Source: Flectonema sp. DT1601
Taxonomy: Eukaryota; Euglenozoa; Diplonemea; Diplonemida; Diplonemidae
Assembly (NCBI GenBank): GCA_964019425.1
Contig: OZ025852.1
Span: forward strand, 316,501-380,500
Direction of reading: 5' to 3'
Length of the DNA: 64,000 nucleotides
Shown: positions 40,368-49,056 of the stretch, one piece after another
Numbering within the stretch: position 1 is the first letter of the stretch
How the letters are laid out: the number at the start of each line of letters is the position of its first letter
The notes under the pieces: generated by a model
What the model was told of the DNA's origin: nothing
Database searches by the model: none
Seen by the model: the letters and a program-made list of their open reading frames with translations, nothing else
Program-made: the position numbers and the translations under genes

Positions 40368-41910
40368 TTTTGATATTCATCTAGTAATCCATACATCATA
40401 TTATTTCTATCAAATCCTCCTCTTCCTTTTGTAATTGCATTGCCTTTAGCTGCATATCTGTCCTCTTTGTTTTGTGTCTCTTTCCTTTCCCCTTGCTTTG
40501 TGTCTTTTTATGAACGTGCCTTTTTTTTCTTTGATTACCACCTGCTTATGTCTTTTTGGATTTTCTTTTCTCTTCTTGATTGCTTCTCGATTTACTCACA
40601 CACTCTCTGTGGTGCATTGTGTGAGGTGACTGGCAAGGAATATTGAACAACAAGTATAGACACTCCTGTAACGTAAAAAAATTAAACAGCGTCTGCTTTT
40701 TCCCCACCACGTATGTTGCTATGAAAAAAGAGATGCTAATAGGCACAAGTATGTTTACAAAATGTGTAGAGAAATGTGATTGCAAGCCTCAATCATTATC
40801 TTTAGGTTACTCAAAGGGAGAGATATGAATATTAATATTGAGAAGTTGAGTTGAGTTGAGTTGAGTTGAGTTGAGTTTTTTTTTTTTTTTTGAAAGTTTG
40901 AAGGTAAGTGGCTTTCAAAATGGATTTTTTGGAAACAAAAAACACGACAAGAAAACTCATTTACGAACGTTTTTCGGGAGCATACATAATCCACTAGAAT
41001 TCATCTGGGAGAGGAGATAAGATAAATAGCTGGCGAACGAAATTTGCGAACTTTAATAGTGTGAGTGACGGTTGGGACGTATTTTCGCGTCGGTTTATTT
41101 TTTTTCTTCTTTTTTTTGGAAATTGTAGCTTTCCCAACATTCTCGTCAACGATCGTGTGTTGACCCGCGAATCGAACTTTGCGATTTTGAGAACAACAAG
41201 TGAAATGTATTGTGTGTTGATGAACATGTAAACAAAATCAATAGTTCTTTCAAATTACATTCTTTGCCTCCACTCCCCCATCCAGTTTTAGTGATTCATG
41301 TCTCATTTGTTGCATGTTAACATTTAATTATTTATGATTTATTTATCCAAGTCCCCCATCAAATTAAATTCGTTGTTTTATTTCCAACGTACGAAGAAGA
41401 AAGTTTCATAATTTCGATCTAATCAGAAGTTGAAACTCAAAAGAGAAAAATAAATTAACACAAACAAGAATAGTCCGCATCAGTACCTCGTTTTTGATGT
41501 AGCTTTCGGCTTGTGTTTTTTTTACGATTTTTATAACTAAAAATGGAAAGAAAAGATTACTGCTGATCTTGATTTCTCCGATAATGCTTTTCAGCGATCC
41601 TTTTCAGCAGAATGCAAAAGAGAGAATAAAAGAAAAGAAAAGAAAAGAAATTTCATACACTCTTCCCTTCTAGCTAGACATTTATCACCCCTCAAACACA
41701 AAGAGGGTGTGGAAAAAATTTGAATTTGCTAACAATGATTTCTTATTGGTGTGATTTTTTAAAAAAATATTTTTATTTCCCAAACACAAAAAGGATGAAC
41801 ATGTTAAGATACTCCGAAGCTTCGTAATTTGTGACTCTTTGTGTCTGTGGTGGTAGTGTTTTTGTTAAGTTTAATTAAATAATTGTATCACCAGTAGTAG
41901 TTTATATAAG
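40368..41910. repeat. GH3 array spacer (1543 bp), type B
   Basis: About 75 bp after the copy 4 stop the sequence leaves type A (GCATATCTGTCCTCTTTG), shared with the copy 5 3' flank, and rejoins the common spacer near 40945. It contains a TTGAG pentanucleotide run (40845-40876). From 41460 to the next promoter it is the same as type A. Confidence 0.8.
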
Positions 41911-44154
41911 ATGTTTAGAACTGTAGCAGGTGTTGCAATGGTGGCCTCAGCGGTTGCCACCAGACCTTGTGACCAGCCTCCACTGAAGGGATCTGAACTT
42001 TGTGATGAGACTAAAAGTACTTCTCAAAGAGCACAGTGGATCGTTAGTCAGTTAGAAACAAGTGAAAAGATCGGATTGTTCTCGAACGGTGCGTCTGGAG
42101 TAGCAGCGAAGGGTCTTCCGAGTTACCAGTGGTGGTCTGAAGCCCTTCACGGTGTTGGTGACTCACCGGGTGTGACATTTGACGCTGAGACACCTTGCGC
42201 TACTTCATTCCCGCAGGTGATTACAACCAGTGCGAGTTTTAACAAAGACCTCTGGCACAGTATTGGTAACGTAATTTCAACTGAGGCCAGAGCTATGAAC
42301 AATGTGGGACACGCTGGTTTAACTTTCTGGACCCCCAACATCAACTTAATAAGAGACCCGAGATGGGGACGTGGTCACGAGACTCCGGGAGAGGACCCAT
42401 ACGCAACATCCATGTATGCGAAGTACTTTGTTCCTGGATTCCAAGTAGGTGAAGATCCAAAGCACGTCAAAGCATCATCCTGTTGTAAGCATTACTACGC
42501 TTATGATCTCGAGAACTGGGGTGGTGTTGACCGTCATCACTTCAACGCGATAATCAACCAGCAGGATGAGGCAGACACTTACCTCCCTGCTTTCCACTCT
42601 TGTGTTATGAATGGAAAGGTAACAGCTTTAATGTGTTCATACAATGCCGTGAATGGAGTTCCTTCATGTGCTAATGAAAGAATTATGAATGGATTCGCAA
42701 GAGGTCTGTGGGGATTTGAAGGATACATCACATCTGACTGTAATGCTGTGGATGATGTTCACAACGCACACCACTACGCCAACTCTGACGACACCTGCAG
42801 AGATGTTCTCGAGGCCGGTATGGATTCCGACTGCGGGAGCTTCCTTCACGGAAACCTTTTGAAGTCGATGCAAGACAATGTTACTACCCAGTCTCAAGTT
42901 GACACGGCTCTCGAGCACTTGTTCGCCGTTCAGATCAGACTCGGACTGTTTGACTCAGCAAGTAACCAGCCGTACTTAAACTATACTTACAAGGAAATGG
43001 TTAACATTCCTTCACATCAGAAACTCGCGTTGGAAGTTGCTCAGCAAGGAATGGTTCTCTTGAAGAACACTAATAAGGCTTTCCCACTTTCAACTGACAA
43101 CATCAAGACACTCGCTGTTGTTGGACCAAATGCCAACGCCACTAATGTGATGCAGGGGAACTACCAGGGTGTGGCTCCATATTTGATCTCCCCAGTGATG
43201 GGTCTCTCAAATTATACGAAGGTTTCCTATGTTCAGGGATGCGACACCGAGTGTGCTTCGACTGCTGGATTCGGGGACGCAGTAATCGCGGCGAGAGAAG
43301 CTGACGCGACTGTCATTGTGATCGGTATCAGCACCAAGGAGGAGGGTGAAGCTCACGACCGTACTATTATTTCCCTTCCTGGATACCAAGAACAGTTCAT
43401 CAATGAAGTTGCCGCAGCATCAAAGGGACCAGTGATGGTAGTCGTAATGGCCGGTGGATCTGTTGATTTCTCTGTGGCAAAGAACAACTTGAACGTTGAT
43501 GGAATTATGTGGGTGGGATACCCTGGTCAGTCTGGAGGATCTGCTATCGCTTCCGTCATTTTTGGAGATTACAACCCGGGTGGTCGTCTTCCTCACACTC
43601 AATACCCGAAGGATTATATTAATAATTTATCAATGTTTGATATGGGATTCAGACCAAATGCATCAAGCAACAATCCAGGAAGAACTTACAGATTCTACAC
43701 TGGAACACCAGTGTATGCTTATGGATCGGGTATTTCTTATACCACATTCTCGTACCGCAGTTCTGTGTCGGAGTTGTCGATTAGGAAGTCGGTTCTTGAA
43801 ACGGAAGTTGGTAAGTTGAATGCGAAGCGTCAGTACTCAGAGACTGAGGATTCAGCACCACTTACGAGTATCAGTATTACAGTAACGAATACTGGTGACA
43901 GAGCTGGTAGTGATGTTGTTATGGCATTTACTAAGCCTCCGACACCTGGTAAGAATGGATATCCTTTGAAAAGCTTGGTTGGGTTTGAGAGAGTTAACCT
44001 TCAACCTGGTCAGTCGCTGACACTGAGTTTCCCTGTAACAGCGAACTCAGTGGCACTGTCGGATATGTCTGGAGACTTCATTACTGTTTCAGGTGAGTGG
44101 AAATTCGTCATCGGACCTGAGGACGAGTTGGTCCTTCCGATGAACATCAATTAG
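41911..44154 (+). CDS. GH3 beta-xylosidase-like, copy 5
   Basis: 747 residues, intact, last in the array. M233; loop variant N278/D281/N285/A286/H288. Private changes cluster after the loop: T-to-S in the DCGSFLHGN segment, and FDSASNQPYLNYTYK in place of FDAAYNQPYLQYTYK. R631 as in copy 2. Silent sites mostly match copy 4. Confidence 0.93.
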   Translation: MFRTVAGVAMVASAVATRPCDQPPLKGSELCDETKSTSQRAQWIVSQLETSEKIGLFSNGASGVAAKGLPSYQWWSEALHGVGDSPGVTFDAETPCATSFPQVITTSASFNKDLWHSIGNVISTEARAMNNVGHAGLTFWTPNINLIRDPRWGRGHETPGEDPYATSMYAKYFVPGFQVGEDPKHVKASSCCKHYYAYDLENWGGVDRHHFNAIINQQDEADTYLPAFHSCVMNGKVTALMCSYNAVNGVPSCANERIMNGFARGLWGFEGYITSDCNAVDDVHNAHHYANSDDTCRDVLEAGMDSDCGSFLHGNLLKSMQDNVTTQSQVDTALEHLFAVQIRLGLFDSASNQPYLNYTYKEMVNIPSHQKLALEVAQQGMVLLKNTNKAFPLSTDNIKTLAVVGPNANATNVMQGNYQGVAPYLISPVMGLSNYTKVSYVQGCDTECASTAGFGDAVIAAREADATVIVIGISTKEEGEAHDRTIISLPGYQEQFINEVAAASKGPVMVVVMAGGSVDFSVAKNNLNVDGIMWVGYPGQSGGSAIASVIFGDYNPGGRLPHTQYPKDYINNLSMFDMGFRPNASSNNPGRTYRFYTGTPVYAYGSGISYTTFSYRSSVSELSIRKSVLETEVGKLNAKRQYSETEDSAPLTSISITVTNTGDRAGSDVVMAFTKPPTPGKNGYPLKSLVGFERVNLQPGQSLTLSFPVTANSVALSDMSGDFITVSGEWKFVIGPEDELVLPMNIN

Positions 44155-45690
44155 TTTTGATATTCATCTAGTAATCCATACATCATATTATTTCTATCAA
44201 ATCCTCCTCTTCCTTTTGTAATTGCATTGCCTTTAGTTAACTGCATATCTGTCCTCTTTGTTTTGTGTCTCTTTCCCCTCCCCTTCCTTTGTTTCTTTTT
44301 ATGAGCGAGCCTTTTTTCTTTGATTAACACATGGTTGTGTCGTTTTTGGGTTTCTTTTCTTTTATTGCTTTTCGATTTACTCACACACTCTCTGTGGTGC
44401 ATTCAGTGAGGTGACTGCCAGCGTGTTTTCTGTTTTCATCTTTCCTTCACTAAGAATGCAGTATCAAATTACTCGCAATCGTTTCTTTTTCTTTTTCTTT
44501 CTCTTTTTTTTTTTTCGCGCATAGGTACAAAAAAGGAATACTGGGCAGAAAGATAAACGCTACTGTAACGTAATCACTTCAGTTAACGTGGTTCGTGCAT
44601 AACTAAAATATCGACTTAGTTTTAGGTTATTATTATGTTACAGCTAATTGGTTTTGATCAATCAGACAGTGACTGCTTTCCCCATCCCCCCAACGTATGT
44701 TGTTATGAAAAAAAGAGAAGTGATTTACCAACCTCAATCATTATCATTGAGTAACTTAAATGGTGATAAGAGGAATATTTAAATTGAAGATGTAGAAGGT
44801 AAGTAACTTTCAGATTGAATTTTGGAAGCAAAAAAGAACAATAAAAAAACGAAAAATAAACTCATTTGCAAACGTTTTTTCGGGAGCATACATAATCCAC
44901 TAGAATTCATCTAGGGAGAGGAGATAAGATAAATAGCTGGCGAACGAAATTTACGAACTTTAATAGTGTGAGTGACGGTTGGGACGTATTTCCGCGTCGG
45001 TTTATTTATTTATTTTCTTCTTTTTTTTTTGGAAATTGTAGCTTTCCCAATGTTCTGTCGTCAACGGTCATGTTGACCCCAGCCTGTTTACACAAATTTT
45101 CGATTTTGAAAACAACAGGTAAAGTGTAATTGTGTTGAATGAACATGTGTTAAACAATATCCATCACAAAACACTTTATTTGCCTCCACTCCCCCACCGC
45201 ATTAAATCCGCAGTTTTATTTTTGTTTGTTTGTTTGTTTTTTTCCCAACGTATGCTGGCTGTTGCTGATTAGTTGTTTGTACGGGTCACTTTTATGGCTT
45301 TTTGTACACAAAAACCTGCTGTTTTCAAGTGTAAACAATAAAATAAAAGACGTGTGAGTGTTTTCTGTTGATCCCTCTGTTTCCGATAAAAAAAAAAAAA
45401 AAAAAAAGAAATAAATGAGAAACCATTCAGATTAGCCTTATGTTTTTCGTTGAACGCAGCAAAAAAAAAGATTTCGTGATTTCGATCTGATCGGAAGTTG
45501 CATACAAAAAAAAAACATATAAACAAGTACCTCGTTTTGATGTTACTTTTTTAGCATGAGTTTTTTTTTTTAAACGAGTTTTTTTTAAAAAAAGGGATGG
45601 AAAAAAAAATAAAATAAAAAATTACTATCGATCTTGATTTCTCCGATAATGCTTTTCAGCGATTTCATGATATCTCTACAAAAAAAAAAT
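44155..45690. repeat. Decayed GH3 spacer right of the array
   Basis: It retains the spacer blocks in order: TTGATATTCATCTAGTAATC after the stop, CATAATCCACTAGAATTC near 44890, the GCGTCGG/TTTA block near 44995, CGTGATTTCGATCTGATC near 45475, and TTCTCCGATAATGCTTTTCA near 45640. Similarity ends before the promoter. A sixth gene would have followed but is absent, so the array was once longer or broke here. Confidence 0.8.
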
Positions 45691-45732
45691 TTTTTTTTTT
45701 TATATATTTCACAACACGCAACACACGAAAAT

Positions 45733-45839
45733 AAAAAAACAAGTTACGGTGATGAGAGAACTCGACATAGTCATCGGTCACTGAAGTGATTCTTTCGATA
45801 ATTGTTTATTTTTTAAATCAGAATTTATTCACGATATGC
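45733..45839 (+). repeat. Left copy of a 107-bp direct repeat flanking a SINE
   Basis: It matches 46047-46154 with two substitutions and a 2-bp T-run difference. Both copies end GATATGC, so each contains the ATG of the downstream gene. In this copy the ATG (45836) opens a five-codon frame ending at a TAG inside the SINE. Confidence 0.9.
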
Positions 45840-46022
45840 GGGGGGCGTCATAGTGCAGTGGATGGGGTGGTTCCCGCACCCAATCGGCTCACAGCGCAAT
45901 CAGTTTCCGTGTCGCATCCCCATCGTCTCGAAAAAGTGAACGGCCACCCAGTAAGGGCAGCGCCTAAGCAATTATAGTAACAAAAAGGAGAAGGAGAAAC
46001 ACGGTAGTGAAACACTCAAAAA

Positions 46023-46045
<23 letters not shown>
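45840..46045 (+). mobile_element. tRNA-derived SINE with A28 tail
   Basis: A 178-bp body plus A28 (46018-46045). A-box-like TAGTGCAGTGG at 45851-45861; B-box-like GTGTCGCATCC at 45909-45919 (8 of 11 to consensus). The GC-rich head differs from all surrounding DNA. A direct repeat on both sides and a terminal A run fit LINE-mediated insertion. The flanking repeats (about 107 bp) are far longer than the usual 7-20 bp. No partner LINE is in the window. Confidence 0.7.
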
Positions 46046-46053
<8 letters not shown>

Positions 46054-46150
46054 AAGTTACGGTGATGAGAGAACTCGACATAGTCATCGGTCACTGAAAT
46101 AATTCTTTCGATAATTGTTTATTTTTTTTAAATCAGAATTTATTCACGAT

Positions 46151-48280
46151 ATGCCACCAAAGAAACAAAAACCTGATGAGCAATCTGAACAGAATGATCA
46201 ATCAAATGAAACACCAGCAGTTGAAGAAGACAATGCCGCCTTGGCTACAAAACCAGAAATAGCAGAAGAAATCGACACAAATAGAATCGAGTCTGAACTA
46301 AGAGGGGTGGCGAAAGTTAGAGCTCAACAGGAGAGTAAGTTTATGATTAAAGCAGTTGGAAGGAGGAGTGACGTGCCTAGTTCAGATAGAATAAAATCTG
46401 ATAATGAATTGTACAAAGCAACAGCTATTGGAAAAGATGATCAACCGACTGAAGACGACATCCAGCAAATGATTCAAAAAATTATTGAAATTTACAGAAG
46501 CAAAGAAGGCGACGTCATTTCAGAGATGGCTGCCAACCTCACCTTCCCAGAACTTGATATGTCTGATCCGACTGAGGAGAATGAAGGTTCGCCGGAAGTC
46601 GACTCAGAAACAATGTTATTATATCAGCACGAAGCCATCCTAGCCTGCCTTGGACGTATCGTATCTCAACAACCAGGTATCAAGAACTATGCTCCCACAA
46701 CTGCTGAATTACTAGTACTTCGTCAAGCTACTCAACGAGGTGCTGACATTGATAGAGATTTAGGACATGATGACGCTCCTGAACGACGTTCTCGCAATGA
46801 CTTGCCAGAAGATGATGAAGTCTGGTCTAATTATTCATCGAAGAATCCTTCATTGATGGATCTGTTTCATGATTTTAATTCAGAAACAAATCCTGAAATA
46901 GAAAAGTGGATAAAATGGTTATGCACACTCTGGGCAACCTGTCCAGGTGATCCTTCTGATCCAGTAGAAGGAACAACAAGTCACGAAGAAATATTTCTTG
47001 GAGTCGGATCTGGTTATGTTTCTAAAGAGACTGTTGACTCTCACAAGTTTCTAAACCCAAATGATAAGTTTGTATGGACAGGTCCAATGACAGCAACTCA
47101 TTTAAAGAGAACAGCAATGGCAGCAGCCAGAGGAGAAACAGATGAATGCCCTGGATCTATAATAATCCATGCAAAGAATTGTGCTGGTCTTGGGAGAACA
47201 GTATCAGCTCTGTCACAATATCCTGTTGAGAGTAGCGTCATCACACCTCCTTTCACAATGCATCGTGTAACAGGAATACAATTAGATAAATCAAACCTTC
47301 ACGACGAAGGATTAATTGTAACTGTAGAACCAGTTCTTATCTCAGGGTTAGAAAGAGGAGGTCCAATCGCTGAGTTTCTAAAAGAAGTTCGAACCGACGC
47401 AATCAAAGCAAGTGAACGACTGGAACTCGGGAAAACAAGAAGAAGAGTAGAAGAGCCAACTCAAGAACACACCTTTACGTTTGCAGAAAAATCATCAGGA
47501 GGGCCCAAGCACACAAGTATACCTGCTGATACTGCATGGCAAGAAATGCTTTGGGTCGTTGACAGAGCGGAAGTGATTGCTGATGACAGCAGTAGATGGG
47601 TTGGAGATGTTCCTCATCGTCCTCTTGAACAGCACCTCTCTAATGAACCTCATTCTCGGGCAAGAAGTCCTCATCGAACAGAGTTCTCTTGGCCTCCACC
47701 TGCTTCTAAATCTGAAATCATCCCTCCTCGAGTTCATCATCGAGATCTTCCACCAGCAACACCAGCCTTACTTCATTATGAGGCGAGGCATGCTTCACAT
47801 ATGCCTCAGGATCCTCATCCTGAGTTGTCAGTAAATCATAAGAGGTCGGTACCTTGGGAAGGACCTTCTGCGAGAAGTAATTTAATACACAAGGCAAGAA
47901 TTCATAAAGAGATTGGACATAATCCAACACCAGTATTTCCTGAGGAATGGAGAATACCTGTTGTGAGGCCACCGTTGTCGGTTTCTCCGGCGGGGAGTGC
48001 ACCGCAATATATGTCGCCGGATGTGACACCAGTGAGGATGGTACCGAAACCGATCCCGAGATCAACGCCTCCTCCTCCGCCAGTTGCTCATCATGCGCAT
48101 CGACAGATTCCAACACCCGATAGTCGTCAGGCTTCTATTTCTAATGGGTCAATGTCAGATAGGTTTTTTATTCAACCAGCTAGACCATTGTCTGCACGTT
48201 GGCCTCAAACGATCTCTCAGCCGACCAGCAGACCACTTGTAGCAGTTCCATCTGGCAAAGAATTAAGTTATGTTTTATAG
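46151..48280 (+). CDS. Unknown protein, 709 aa, proline-rich C terminus
   Basis: The start is the ATG at 46151 (GATATGCCACC); the frame extends upstream only through untranslated repeat sequence. N-terminal 60 residues are charged (MPPKKQKPDEQ). Residues about 90-180 are acidic and probably helical; about 230-420 look globular; about 520-700 are rich in P, H, S and R (TPPPPPVAHHAH). Within the globular part, HAKNCAGLGRTVSAL and QYPVESSVITPPFTMHRVTG weakly recall the ADP-ribosyltransferase fold. I do not see a convincing catalytic set, so this is only a hint. No transmembrane segment or signal peptide. The 5' leader was duplicated by the SINE event just upstream. Codon use is like its neighbours, which supports a real gene. 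Confidence 0.7.
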   Translation: MPPKKQKPDEQSEQNDQSNETPAVEEDNAALATKPEIAEEIDTNRIESELRGVAKVRAQQESKFMIKAVGRRSDVPSSDRIKSDNELYKATAIGKDDQPTEDDIQQMIQKIIEIYRSKEGDVISEMAANLTFPELDMSDPTEENEGSPEVDSETMLLYQHEAILACLGRIVSQQPGIKNYAPTTAELLVLRQATQRGADIDRDLGHDDAPERRSRNDLPEDDEVWSNYSSKNPSLMDLFHDFNSETNPEIEKWIKWLCTLWATCPGDPSDPVEGTTSHEEIFLGVGSGYVSKETVDSHKFLNPNDKFVWTGPMTATHLKRTAMAAARGETDECPGSIIIHAKNCAGLGRTVSALSQYPVESSVITPPFTMHRVTGIQLDKSNLHDEGLIVTVEPVLISGLERGGPIAEFLKEVRTDAIKASERLELGKTRRRVEEPTQEHTFTFAEKSSGGPKHTSIPADTAWQEMLWVVDRAEVIADDSSRWVGDVPHRPLEQHLSNEPHSRARSPHRTEFSWPPPASKSEIIPPRVHHRDLPPATPALLHYEARHASHMPQDPHPELSVNHKRSVPWEGPSARSNLIHKARIHKEIGHNPTPVFPEEWRIPVVRPPLSVSPAGSAPQYMSPDVTPVRMVPKPIPRSTPPPPPVAHHAHRQIPTPDSRQASISNGSMSDRFFIQPARPLSARWPQTISQPTSRPLVAVPSGKELSYVL

Positions 48281-48862
48281 TCAAGTGAGACTTGCTTGTT
48301 CTTCTCTCTCTACATATTAGAAATAACTCTTCCGGTGCCCTGATTATGTTAACATTACACCGTCAGAGGTGATTGTATTGTACTTCTTCTTATTTATTTA
48401 TTCATTTTTTTTTGTAAGTGGCATTCTCTTCTGTTTTGAATAACGTGGTGTTCAGTCCGTTGTTAAGGGAGGAGGGAAAAAAAAATAAAAAAAAAAATCT
48501 TTGCATGTCCCACACAGGTGTTATTAATCTCTATTGCGTCTGCTGGTGTTGTAGACGCATCTGGAGGAAGAAAATTTTCTTGTTGTATCCATCGTGTGGG
48601 GTTTATAGGCTGAATAGATTTCTTATTGTTATTGTTATTGTTATTAATTATTTTTTTCTTTTTATTTGTTGGCCTTCACTTCCCCTTTCTTGAGTAGCAA
48701 TTCTTGAGTCGGGTTGGCTGGTCGATATTATCTTGTGAGAAGCGTCGTTCCTTTTTGTATTCCTTAATAGTTGTATTTTTTAACTTTTTTTTTTTTTTTT
48801 TTTTTGTTTTATATTTTTACTTGTCGATCGTCTGTCGTTCTTAGTTATCTTCTGCTTCCCCC

Positions 48863-48962
48863 CTGCAAACTGGAGTGCTTCAGTCTCAACATTTGACTGA
48901 CTTACTTCTACACTATACTGATGAGAGAATAGAGGTAAGGAGGTATATGGATTACTCTTAGT
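48863..48962 (+). repeat. PRP8 upstream segment also present in transposon copy 1
   Basis: It lies 95-194 bp upstream of the PRP8 ATG and matches the reverse complement of 1610-1706. Either PRP8 regulatory or 5'-UTR sequence captured by the transposon, or an independent repeat present at both sites. The rest of 48281-49056 shows no other feature apart from T and A runs. Confidence 0.8.
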
Positions 48963-49056
48963 GACGAGATGTTGATTTATTAAGTTTTCGTTTATTAATT
49001 TACCGTATCCTCCTATTATCAGCAGCAGAAGAAGAAAAAAAAAAAAAAAAAAAAAA

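Noticed and set aside
45786-45977. 63-codon ORF upstream of the 46-kb gene
   Set aside because: It lies across the left direct repeat and the SINE, and starts from a non-ATG codon.
47718-48116. 132-codon antisense ORF
   Set aside because: A shadow of the proline/histidine-rich tail of the 46151 gene, with no independent support.
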